62,841 nt of DNA from Pseudonocardiaceae bacterium YIM PH 21723. Lineage in GTDB: Bacteria > Actinomycetota > Actinomycetes > Mycobacteriales > Pseudonocardiaceae. The stretch covers positions 1 through 62,841 of the forward strand of contig QZFT01000049.1 in the NCBI GenBank assembly GCA_003600225.1. The letters are read 5' to 3'. Below, one piece after another: positions 56,022 through 62,841 of the stretch (the stretch's first letter is position 1; each line of letters begins with the position of its first letter). The position numbers and the translations under genes are program-made. The notes under the pieces are model-generated. The model was not told the origin of the DNA. It did not search any database and was given only the letters and a program-made list of their open reading frames with translations.

Positions 56022-57196
56022 TGACGTGGATCGACGACGACGCGTTCGGGCCGCAGCACCCGTTCGGCCCGCAGACCCTGGCCTACGGCCTGGTCGACGA
56101 GGGCCTGGCGGTGCGGGTGGGCAACCAGGCGTTGCCCCTGGCCGAGCTGAACCTGGGTGAGCGGCTGGAGCCGCTGGTCAAGGCGGAGAACCTGAACCCG
56201 CTGCTCGCGGCGGGCCGGATCGCCTGGTCCGAGTTGCGCGCGCGGCTCACCGAGATCGTCACGGCCTCCGGCGCGCCCGCCGGGGCCCGGCTCGTGTCGT
56301 TGTCGACCGCCAAGCTGCCGTTCGCGGTCGGCGACTACGTCGACTACTACTCCTCGCGCAACCACGCGGAGAACGTCGGCCGGATGTTCCGGCCGGACGC
56401 CGCGCCGCTGCTGCCCAACTGGACGCACCTGCCGGTCGGCTACCACGGCCGGTCGGGCACCGTGGTGGGCTCTGGCACGCCCGTGGTCCGGCCGAAGGGG
56501 CAGCGGAAGGCCCCGGACGCCGCCGAGCCCTCCTACGGGCCCTCGACGCGGCTGGACATCGAAGCCGAGATCGGCTTCGTCTGCGGCGGCCCGGTGACCT
56601 CGGAGGTGCGGACGCGCAACGCGGCCGAGCACATCTTCGGCGTGGCAGTGGTGAACGACTGGTCGGCGCGGGACATCCAGGCGTGGGAGTACGTGCCGCT
56701 CGGCCCGTACCTGGGCAAGTCCTTCGCCACCTCGATCGGCAAGTGGATCACCCCGCTGGACGCGTTCAGCGCGGCCCGGGTCCCGGTGCCGGAGCAGCCC
56801 AACACGCTGCTGGACTACCTCGTCTCCGAGGAGCCCTCCGGCCTGGACATCCGCCTTGAAGTGCAGTGGAACGGCACGATCGTCGCCCGCCCGCCGTTCG
56901 CCGAGATGAACTGGTCCTTCGACCAGCAGCTGGCACACATGACGGTGAACGGCGCCACCGTGCGCCCCGGCGACCTGTTCGCCTCGGGCACCGTGTCCGG
57001 CAAGAACAAGGAGGAGCGCGGCTCGTTCCTCGAGCTCAGCTGGGGCGGCAAGGAGCCGATCGAGCTGGCCGACGGATCGACCCGCACCTTCCTGGAGGAC
57101 GGCGACACCATCGTGATCACCGGCTGGGCCCCCGGCCCGGACGGCTCCGTGGTCGGCCTGTCCGAGGTCACCGGCACCATCCGGCCCGCGGCATGA
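56021..57196 (+). CDS. fahA: Fumarylacetoacetase
   Basis: A 391-residue enzyme that hydrolyses fumarylacetoacetate to fumarate and acetoacetate, the last step of tyrosine breakdown. The N-terminal SH3-like region precedes the catalytic FAH fold. Motifs are YVDYYSSRNHAENVGRMFRP, HLPVGYHGRSGTVVGSG, TRLDIEAEIGFVCGG, VVNDWSARDIQAWEYVPLGP and SGTVSGKNKEERGSF. Ca-binding acidic residues are present. ATG 56021 overlaps the previous stop; the stop overlaps the regulator start (ATGA). No maleylacetoacetate isomerase is encoded nearby. Confidence 0.94.
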   Translation: MTWIDDDAFGPQHPFGPQTLAYGLVDEGLAVRVGNQALPLAELNLGERLEPLVKAENLNPLLAAGRIAWSELRARLTEIVTASGAPAGARLVSLSTAKLPFAVGDYVDYYSSRNHAENVGRMFRPDAAPLLPNWTHLPVGYHGRSGTVVGSGTPVVRPKGQRKAPDAAEPSYGPSTRLDIEAEIGFVCGGPVTSEVRTRNAAEHIFGVAVVNDWSARDIQAWEYVPLGPYLGKSFATSIGKWITPLDAFSAARVPVPEQPNTLLDYLVSEEPSGLDIRLEVQWNGTIVARPPFAEMNWSFDQQLAHMTVNGATVRPGDLFASGTVSGKNKEERGSFLELSWGGKEPIELADGSTRTFLEDGDTIVITGWAPGPDGSVVGLSEVTGTIRPAA

Positions 57197-57903
57197 CGAA
57201 CTCTCGGCGTCCAGTGGTGCGAGGGCGGGACATCACCCCGATCCCCGCGGTGCTGGACGACGAGCCGGTGGTCATCGGCAAGGAAAGCTCGCTGACCCTG
57301 GAGCGTGGCCTGGCGCTGCTGGAGGCGGTGGCCGACGCCGACTCGGACGCGCCGAACATCAGCGACCTGGCGGTGTCCATCGGCGCCAGCCGGGCCGCGG
57401 TCTACCGGCTGCTGGGCCCGCTGCAGGCCAGGGGCCTGATCCGCCGGGACGGCACCCGGGTACGACTCGGGCTGGGCGTGTTGCGGCTGGCCAACAAGGT
57501 GCTGCCACAGCTCCGGTTCGCCGCGTTGCCCGCGTTGCGTGCCCTCGCCGAGCAGGCCGGGGCCACCGCGCACCTCACTGTCGCCGACGGCGCCGAGGCG
57601 CAGGCCGTCGCGGTGGTCGAGCCGTCGTGGACGGCCTATCACGTCGCCTACCGGGTGGGCTCCCGGCACCGCGTCGATCAGGGCGCGGGCGGGAAGGCCA
57701 TCGACCTGGGGCCCGACGACGCGCCGTGGATGACCAGCTCCGGCGAGCTGCAGCCCGGCGCTTATGGCCTGGCCGCTCCGGTGCGCGGCATCGTTGGGCT
57801 GCGGGCCAGCGTGGGCATCATCGCCCTGGAGGCCTTTGACGCGGATGACCTGGGGCCGTATGTGGTCAAGGCCGCTGCTGAGGTGGCCATCGCCCTCGGC
57901 TGA
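57193..57903 (+). CDS. IclR-family regulator of homogentisate catabolism
   Basis: A 236-residue regulator. An N-terminal winged helix (SSLTLERGLALLEAVADADS, ISDLAVSIGASRAAVYRLLG) precedes an IclR effector domain with LPQLRFAALPALRALAEQAG, VAVVEPSWTAYHVAYRVGSR, HRVDQGAGGKAI and a C-terminal GLRASVGIIALEAFD. The N-terminus carries an extra 25 residues before the helix-turn-helix. It overlaps fahA by ATGA. It probably binds the inverted repeat at 55131 and answers to a tyrosine-pathway intermediate. Confidence 0.88.
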   Translation: MTNSRRPVVRGRDITPIPAVLDDEPVVIGKESSLTLERGLALLEAVADADSDAPNISDLAVSIGASRAAVYRLLGPLQARGLIRRDGTRVRLGLGVLRLANKVLPQLRFAALPALRALAEQAGATAHLTVADGAEAQAVAVVEPSWTAYHVAYRVGSRHRVDQGAGGKAIDLGPDDAPWMTSSGELQPGAYGLAAPVRGIVGLRASVGIIALEAFDADDLGPYVVKAAAEVAIALG

Positions 57904-57920
57904 GCTGGGGCTGGGTCTGG

Positions 57921-58300
57921 GCTGTTGGCGAAGGATGGCTTTGGAGGGGGAGACGGGCTGCGGGCCTCGTCTTTCCTGCCTGGCTGTCTGGTGGGGGCAC
58001 GCCTGTCTGGCTTTTCGGGGGACCTTTGGGGCTTCGGGACGGTCTGGTGCGGACCTGCGCGTGACTGGTGGGGCTGTTGAGGCTGGTGGTACTCCTGTGG
58101 GTGAATGACGTGGGGCTTCTGCACGTTAAAGACTTTTTCGGGGCCCGAAGAAGTCTTTAACCATGCAAACCCGCTCAGTCCACAGTGGACTCGAAGATTC
58201 CAGCCAGTCCGGACCGCAACGGGACAGCCCGGCAGGAAAGACCGCCGTGCCCCCACCCACCTCCTCCTCCAAAGCGCCCTTTCCCCAACCAGCCAGAAGC
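57921..58300. repeat. Mosaic intergenic repeat with GTTAAAGACTT hairpin core
   Basis: A plus-oriented copy (57921-58020: GAAGGATGGCTTTGGAGGGG, CTTTCCTGCC, GTGGGGGCACGCCTGT) and a minus-oriented, degenerate copy (about 58215-58300: GGCAGGAAAGACCG, GTGCCCCCACCCAC, CTCCTCCAAAGC) face each other. Between them, GTTAAAGACTTTTTCGGG (58125-58142) pairs with CCCGAAGAAGTCTTTAAC (58144-58161) with one mismatch. It separates the convergent IclR and GDT1 genes. Confidence 0.75.
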
Positions 58301-58305
58301 AACGC

Positions 58306-58914
58306 CTAGAGGAACATCGCGACCGCCGTACCCACGGCGAGGCAGCCGAACACGATGCCGGCCACCCGTTGCAGCCACTTGGTGGGCATCCGGTCCTTGA
58401 GCCGGGCGCCGATCAGAATGGCCAGCCCGGCCACCACGACCAGCGCGATGAACGAGCCCAGGCCCACCGAGATCGGCGCCTCGTAGCGTGCGGTCATCGC
58501 GGCGGTGGCCAGCTGGGAGGCGTCGCCCCACTCGGCGGCGAACAGCACTCCGAACGAGGTCAGCGCCGCGCGCAGTGGGGTGACGATCCGACGCGGCTCG
58601 GCAGGCGCGTGATCAACAGAACCGGCGGTCGAGGCGAAGCCCTCACGCAGCAGGGCGACCGCGCCCACCGCGAACAACACGATGATCACCGTGGCCGTCA
58701 GCTTCTCCGGCAGCAAGGTCATCGCCGAGCCGAAGCCGGCGGCGACCACGCACTGGACCGCGAACGCGGCGACCACCCCGATGAACACCGGGACGGCACG
58801 GAAACGAGTGCTGAGCAGCAGTGTCGCGACGAGCGTCTTGTCCGGGAGCTCCACCGGAAGCGTCAACGCGAAAGCCTTAGCCAGAATGGCGAAGTCCATT
58901 GGAGACCTTCCCAC
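58306..58914 (-). CDS. TMEM165/GDT1 (UPF0016) family Mn(II) transporter
   Basis: A 202-residue membrane protein with six to seven helices. The two hallmark motifs of the family are present: VELPDKTLVATLL (first E-x-G/P-D-K/R-T) and AAEWGDASQLATAA (second). Members export Mn(II), or exchange Mn/Ca for protons, and protect against Mn excess. A yybP-ykoY Mn riboswitch precedes it, which fits. ATG 58914 gives MGRSPMDFAIL; ATG 58899 (MDFAILAKAF) would be closer to the family start. It is convergent with the IclR gene and divergent from cydA. Confidence 0.9.
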   Translation of the reverse strand: MGRSPMDFAILAKAFALTLPVELPDKTLVATLLLSTRFRAVPVFIGVVAAFAVQCVVAAGFGSAMTLLPEKLTATVIIVLFAVGAVALLREGFASTAGSVDHAPAEPRRIVTPLRAALTSFGVLFAAEWGDASQLATAAMTARYEAPISVGLGSFIALVVVAGLAILIGARLKDRMPTKWLQRVAGIVFGCLAVGTAVAMFL

Positions 58915-58933
58915 GTCCGGCTCGGACGAGGGT

Positions 58934-59076
58934 TGGCTGACCCCGACCGAGCATGTCTACTCGGCCGGAGGTCTCGTTCGCCCGTCTTCGCAGAGACGGG
59001 TGAGGGACCGGATCTCCATCGGGAGATCAGTATGTCGATCCACTCGCCAGTGAACTGGGAACTACTCCCCTCAGGC
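58934..59076 (-). ncRNA. yybP-ykoY manganese riboswitch
   Basis: Read leftward from a TACACT -10-like element (59083-59088), the leader contains GGGGAGTAG at 59062-59070, CATACTGATCTCCCGATGGAG, a stem CCCGTCTCTGCGAAGACGGG, and then CGAACGAGACCTCCGGCCGA. These are hallmarks of the yybP-ykoY class (GGGGAGUAG and the ACGAGACCU-type internal loop). The last part before the gene can form alternative hairpins. It precedes a GDT1 Mn exporter gene, the common genetic partner. Confidence 0.85.
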
Positions 59077-59200
59077 GACATCAGTGTACGCCGAGACTCG
59101 CTATACCCCCGGCGTGAGTCCAGTCACGGGACCAAGGTCACGGCACGTCAGGACCCTTGAACCTGAGTGGAGAGGGGCTCGGTGCGCGAGGATTCCTACC

Positions 59201-60673
59201 GTGGACGTACTCGATGTGGCGCGGTGGCAGTTCGGTATCACCACCGTCTATCACTTCCTGATGGTGCCCCTCACCATCGGCCTGTCGCTGGTCGTCGCCT
59301 GTATGCAGACGGCGTGGTGGCGGACGGGCAACCGTAAGTACCTGGCGATGACCAAGTTCTGGGGCAAGCTGATGCTGATCAACTTCGCCATGGGCGTGGT
59401 GACCGGCATCGTGCAGGAATTCCAGTTCGGCATGAGCTGGAGCGAGTACTCCCGGTTCGTCGGCGACGTGTTCGGCGGACCGCTCGCCATCGAGGGCCTC
59501 GTCGCCTTCTTCGTGGAGTCCACCTTCCTCGGCCTGTGGATCTTCGGCTGGGAGCGGCTGGCCAAGCCGGTGCACCTGGCCTGCATCTGGGCCGCCTCGC
59601 TGGCGTCCACCGCCTCCGCCTACTTCATCCTGTCGGCCAACTCGTGGATGCAGCACCCCGTGGGGATCGTGTTCGAGAACGGCAAGCCGCGGCTCACCTC
59701 GATCTGGGCGGTGCTGACCAACAACACCGCGCTGGCGGCCTTCCCGCACACGATGGCCGGTTCGTTCGCCGTCGCGGGCGCGTTCCTGCTGGGTATCGCC
59801 GCGTGGAAGCTCCACAAGCGGGCCGATGACGACCGCGAGGTCTGGTTCACCTCGCTGCGCTGGGGTGGCTGGATCAGCGTCGCGGCCTTCGCCGCCGTGG
59901 CCATCACCGGCGACGTGCAGTCCAAGCTGATGTTCCAGCAGCAGCCGATGAAGATGGCCTCCGCCGAGGCGTTGTGCCACACCGAGCAACCCGCGTCCTT
60001 CTCGGTCTTCGCGGTCGGTGACGTGTCCCGGCCGGACTGCGAGAACGTCAAGAGCATCACGGTGCCCGCGCTGCTGTCCTTCCTGGCGAACAGCGACTTC
60101 GACTCGAAGATCAAGGGTGTCGGCGAGCTGACCACGGAGTACCGGGCCAAGTACGGGACCAATTACCCGGTGGACCCGAAGCTGGGCGAGCTGTCGGGCA
60201 AGCCCATCGACTACACGCCGCTGCTGCCGGTGACCTACTGGGGTTTCCGGTTCATGATCGGCTTCGGGGTGGCCGCCGCGGGTGCCGCCGTGCTCGCCCT
60301 GTGGATGACCCGGCGCAAGCGGTTCCCGGCGAACCCCTGGTACGCCCGGCTGGCGCTGCTCGGCATCGCGGCGCCGTTCCTGGCCAACAGCACCGGGTGG
60401 ATCTTCACTGAGATGGGTCGCCAGCCGTTCGTGGTGGTGCCCAATCCGACCGGGGTGGACGGGGTCTTCATGTTCACCGCCCGGGCGGTCTCTGGTGGGG
60501 TGTCCGCCGCCGAGATGCTCACCTCACTGATCCTGCTGACCCTGGTCTACGGCGGGCTGGCGGTGGTCGAGGTCTATCTGATCTCCCGTTATGTGCGTGG
60601 CGGCATCGCCGGGGTCATGCCCGCCCAAAAAGAGTCCACAAAGGACGCGGACGTACTCGCGTTCGCCTACTAG
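59201..60673 (+). CDS. cydA: Cytochrome bd ubiquinol oxidase subunit I
   Basis: A 490-residue membrane subunit carrying the three haems. His at about 19 (VYHFLMVPLTIGLS) and the His in AFPHTMAGSFAVA are haem ligands. GRQPFVVVPNPTGVDGVFMF and ARAVSGGVS mark the later helices. The quinol-binding Q-loop is the short form. It reduces oxygen to water with high affinity and low proton efficiency, useful in low oxygen. GTG 59201 lies nine bases after GAGGA and begins VDVLDVARWQFGITTVYHFL. cydB follows after 12 bp. Confidence 0.94.
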   Translation: MDVLDVARWQFGITTVYHFLMVPLTIGLSLVVACMQTAWWRTGNRKYLAMTKFWGKLMLINFAMGVVTGIVQEFQFGMSWSEYSRFVGDVFGGPLAIEGLVAFFVESTFLGLWIFGWERLAKPVHLACIWAASLASTASAYFILSANSWMQHPVGIVFENGKPRLTSIWAVLTNNTALAAFPHTMAGSFAVAGAFLLGIAAWKLHKRADDDREVWFTSLRWGGWISVAAFAAVAITGDVQSKLMFQQQPMKMASAEALCHTEQPASFSVFAVGDVSRPDCENVKSITVPALLSFLANSDFDSKIKGVGELTTEYRAKYGTNYPVDPKLGELSGKPIDYTPLLPVTYWGFRFMIGFGVAAAGAAVLALWMTRRKRFPANPWYARLALLGIAAPFLANSTGWIFTEMGRQPFVVVPNPTGVDGVFMFTARAVSGGVSAAEMLTSLILLTLVYGGLAVVEVYLISRYVRGGIAGVMPAQKESTKDADVLAFAY

Positions 60674-60685
60674 GGAGTGTCTGCT

Positions 60686-61693
60686 GTGGACCTGCCTGTC
60701 GTCTGGTTCTGCCTGATCGCCTTCCTGTGGCTGGGATATCTGTTCCTGGAGGGCTTCGACTTCGGCGTCGGCATGCTCGTCGGCCTGCTGGCGCGCGACA
60801 ACGACGAGCGCCGGGTGCTGATCAACACCATCGGCCCGGTGTGGGATGGCAACGAGGTGTGGATGATCGTCGCGGTCGGCGCGACCTTCGCCGCCTTCCC
60901 GAACTGGTACGCGAGCCTGTTGTCCGGCTCGTATCTGTACGTGCTGGCGATTCTGCTGGCGCTGATCGTCCGGGGCGTCGCCTTCGAGTACCGGGGCAAG
61001 GTGGACTCCCTCCGCTGGCGACGGTGGTGGGACAGGGCGATCGCGGTCGGCTCCTGGGTGCCGCCCTTCGCCTGGGGCGTGGTGCTGACCGCGACCGTCA
61101 CCGGACTGCCCCTCGACCGGCGTGGGGACCTGGTCGGTGGGCCGCTGGAGCTGATCAGGTGGGACACGCTGCTGGGGGGCGTGGCACTGGTCGGTTTCAG
61201 CCTGGTGCACGGCGCTGTGTTCGTCGCGTTGAAGAGCGCGGGGGACATTCAGCGCCGGGCACGGCAGTTCGCCGCGACGATCATCCCGGTGGCCTTGGCC
61301 CCGGTGCTCGGTCTGGTGTGGGTGCTCGCGTCGCGTTCGGGGCGCGGCGTGGTCTTCGCGCTGGCCGGCATGGTGATCGTCGCGGCCGCGCTGGCAATGC
61401 AGCGGTTGTGGACCGGACGTCCGGCGACGGCGTTCGCGCTGCTCGGTGCGGTGATCGCCGGAACCGTCGCGGTGATGTTCGGCGGTGCCTATCCGAATGT
61501 GCTGCCGTCTACTTTGGACAGTGCGTACTCGCTGACCGTGTGGAACGCGGCCGCCAGTTCCTACCCGCTTCAGGTGATCACCTGGGTGGCCGCCTTCGGC
61601 GCGCCCGCCGTGCTCATCTACCAGGGCTGGACCTACTGGGTGTTCCGTAAACGGATCGGCACCCAGCACCTGCCGCCGGTACACGTCCCGTGA
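60686..61693 (+). CDS. cydB: Cytochrome bd ubiquinol oxidase subunit II
   Basis: A 335-residue membrane partner of CydA with eight or nine helices. Hallmarks are FLWLGYLFLEGFDFGVGMLV, NTIGPVWDGNEVWMIVAVGA and LRGVAFEYRGKVDSLRWRRW-type loop (VRGVAFEYRGKVD). GTG 60686 follows AGGGAG at eight bases; GTG 60677 is too close to it. The stop overlaps the cydD start (GTGA), so the genes are coupled. Confidence 0.93.
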   Translation: MDLPVVWFCLIAFLWLGYLFLEGFDFGVGMLVGLLARDNDERRVLINTIGPVWDGNEVWMIVAVGATFAAFPNWYASLLSGSYLYVLAILLALIVRGVAFEYRGKVDSLRWRRWWDRAIAVGSWVPPFAWGVVLTATVTGLPLDRRGDLVGGPLELIRWDTLLGGVALVGFSLVHGAVFVALKSAGDIQRRARQFAATIIPVALAPVLGLVWVLASRSGRGVVFALAGMVIVAAALAMQRLWTGRPATAFALLGAVIAGTVAVMFGGAYPNVLPSTLDSAYSLTVWNAAASSYPLQVITWVAAFGAPAVLIYQGWTYWVFRKRIGTQHLPPVHVP

Positions 61694-62841
61694 GTAAGAG
61701 ATCGCGCGGGCAGGGCATGCCTACTGCGCGGCGCCCAGGCGGCGCCTCGCGGCGTTGTCGTCGGTCGTCATGGCTCCGCCATGTCTCCCTCCTCCGCCTT
61801 GCGATGCATCCGCCTGGATCACCGCTCGTTACGGCAGCCCCCACCCGCGCGACCTCTAAGGGGCCGCTCGGCGAGTTGCCCCGGCTGTCGGCGGCAGCGC
61901 GCTGGGCCCTTGTCCTCTATGGACTCCTCGCTCTCCTGACGGCGGGAGCGGTGATCGCGCAGGCGGTGGGGATCGCCGGCGCGATCACCGGCAAGCCCGG
62001 TTACCTCTGGATCGCCCTGGCCGGAGTCGCCGGCCGGGGTGTTCTGGCCTGGGCCGGTGAAGTGGTGGCCGTGCGGGCGGCCGCCCGGGTCAAGGAGCAG
62101 CTGCGGGAACGGTTGCTGCGCGCCATGATCCGGCTCGGTCCGGAGTGGATCGGTGGTCGTGGGGCAGCGCAGGCCGCCCGGCTGGCCACCGGTGACCTGG
62201 ACACAGTGGACGGTTACTTCACCCGGTTCCTGCCCGCCCTGGTGGCCGCGGCGATCGTGCCGCCGGTCGTGGGGCTGTGGATCCTGTGCACCGACCTGAC
62301 CTCGGCGGCGCTCATCGCGGTGACCGTGCCGTTGATCCCGCTGTTCGCCGCCCTGGTCGGCCGGTTCACCCGGGATCGCGTGGAACAGGCCGCCGCGGAG
62401 ACCGCCCGGCTGTCCGGTCATCTGCTGGAACTGCTGCGGGCGTTGCCGGTGCTCACCGCGTTCCGCCGGGCCGCGGCGCAGTCGGAGAGCGTGCGCCGGG
62501 TGAGTAGGCGGCATGAGCAGGTGGTCGGCGGGACCCTGCGCGTGGCGTTCCTGTCCGCGCTGGTCCTGGAGCTGGTGGCAACGATGTCACTCGCGCTGGT
62601 CGCCGTGGGTATCGGCCTGCGGCTGGCCGGCGGCGAACTGACCCTGTTCACCGGGTTGGCCGTCCTGCTCCTGGCCCCGGAGTGCTACCTCCCGCTGCGG
62701 GCCGCGGGTGCCGCCTTCCACGCCAGCGAGGACGGTCTGGAGACCATCCGCCGCGTCGCGTCCGTTGTGGACACTGCTCCGAAGTCGGCGATGTTCGGCC
62801 ACGCTTTCCGGCCGAACATCGCGATCACCCAGGTTCCGGGC
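61690..62841 (+). CDS. cydD: CydD-type ABC transporter subunit, 3' end beyond the window
   Basis: Partial, 384 codons open to the window end. The transmembrane domain of a CydDC-type thiol-reductant ABC exporter is visible (WALVLYGLLALLTAGAVIAQ, GDLDTVDGYFTRFLPALVAA, LSGHLLELLRALPVLTAFRR). The ATPase domain should follow. It is needed for cytochrome bd assembly. GTG 61690 overlaps the cydB stop, but the first about 55 residues (Arg/Ser/Pro-rich) do not look like the family, so ATG 61804 (MHPPGSPLVTAAP) may be the real start. A palindrome like family 1 lies in frame at 62779. Confidence 0.85.
   Translation, partial: MSKRSRGQGMPTARRPGGASRRCRRSSWLRHVSLLRLAMHPPGSPLVTAAPTRATSKGPLGELPRLSAAARWALVLYGLLALLTAGAVIAQAVGIAGAITGKPGYLWIALAGVAGRGVLAWAGEVVAVRAAARVKEQLRERLLRAMIRLGPEWIGGRGAAQAARLATGDLDTVDGYFTRFLPALVAAAIVPPVVGLWILCTDLTSAALIAVTVPLIPLFAALVGRFTRDRVEQAAAETARLSGHLLELLRALPVLTAFRRAAAQSESVRRVSRRHEQVVGGTLRVAFLSALVLELVATMSLALVAVGIGLRLAGGELTLFTGLAVLLLAPECYLPLRAAGAAFHASEDGLETIRRVASVVDTAPKSAMFGHAFRPNIAITQVPG
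62779..62839. repeat. Diverged family 1 palindrome inside cydD
   Basis: The first half, CCGAAGTCGGCGATGTTCGG, resembles the family arm. GATGTTCGGCC (62790-62800) pairs perfectly with GGCCGAACATC (62810-62820). The outer arm continues imperfectly to TTCCGGG. It is read in frame as AP-KSAMFGHAFRPNIAITQ, between the transmembrane part and the expected ATPase domain. Confidence 0.6.

Noticed and set aside
57921-58108. Short frames such as RRMALEGETG...WWGHACL recurring at several sites
   Set aside because: They recur because the mosaic repeat recurs. They lack ribosome sites, and frame and length vary between copies, so they are repeat DNA, not genes.

Overview
The window is high-GC actinomycete chromosome, most likely from a member of the Pseudonocardiales (Amycolatopsis-like). 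Evidence is the strong GC3 bias, frequent GTG starts, an XRE/DUF5753 regulator paired with a DUF397 gene, a TTG-started DUF485 gene, an IdeR-type iron box, lutAB, hmgA-fahA and cydABD. I see no phage, transposase, integrase, CRISPR array or rRNA. There is one tRNA, tRNA-Gly(GCC). The genus is an inference.

Layout. 1-8.5 kb: a DUF6474 protein, a TM0106-type nuclease, a DUF4166 protein, an SDR, an aldo/keto reductase, a UDP-glucose dehydrogenase-family enzyme and a gamma-glutamyltransferase. 8.5-12.1 kb: two small secreted proteins, a small ORF and an XRE/DUF397 pair, in gaps studded with the palindrome TGATCA. 12.1-20.4 kb: a leftward surface-glycan module with an AlgJ/AlgX-like protein, an acyltransferase, a very long GT-GT-FkbM fusion and two paralogous membrane proteins. 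20.4-28.9 kb: msrA, an S1-protease-like lectin whose catalytic triad is lost, arginine deiminase, a macrolide-type glycosyltransferase behind a rifamycin-associated element, a DM13 protein, a CPBP protease-like protein, a DUF2470 protein behind an iron box, and ferritin. 28.9-34.4 kb: a SigE-family sigma factor with a membrane partner and a related lipoprotein, a DUF5926/SEC-C protein, a glycerophosphodiesterase, a DUF4328 protein and a rhodanese. 34.4-39.6 kb: six tandem paralogous exported serine hydrolases with the class A beta-lactamase layout. 39.6-47.8 kb: two SSS-type acetate/monocarboxylate symporters, each with a small membrane partner, a LytTR regulator, SppA and a LytS-like kinase. 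48-51.5 kb: lutAB without lutC, an Fpg/Nei glycosylase and a membrane protein. 51.7-53.8 kb: tRNA-Gly, three DUF4232-like secreted proteins and a small secreted protein. 53.9-57.9 kb: a tyrosine/homogentisate catabolic cluster with its own IclR regulator. 58.3-62.8 kb: a GDT1-type Mn transporter behind a yybP-ykoY riboswitch, and cydA-cydB-cydD (cydD is cut by the window end).

Functional links. Substrate and redox genes (symporters, LytS/LytTR pair, lutAB, cytochrome bd) suggest use of short organic acids. The iron box, DUF2470 protein and ferritin form an iron cluster. The RAE and glycosyltransferase indicate inducible rifamycin resistance.

Non-coding architecture is the most unusual layer. 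Several families of long palindromes sit at gene ends. A mosaic intergenic element of about 250-400 bp occurs at least four times as a larger copy, plus one lone end module, with different hairpins at its core. One palindrome supplies the end of lutB, and a diverged one lies in frame inside cydD. The best candidates for undescribed biology are the six-gene serine-hydrolase array, the mosaic palindromic repeats, the TGATCA cluster around the small secreted proteins, and the triad-less protease-lectin.
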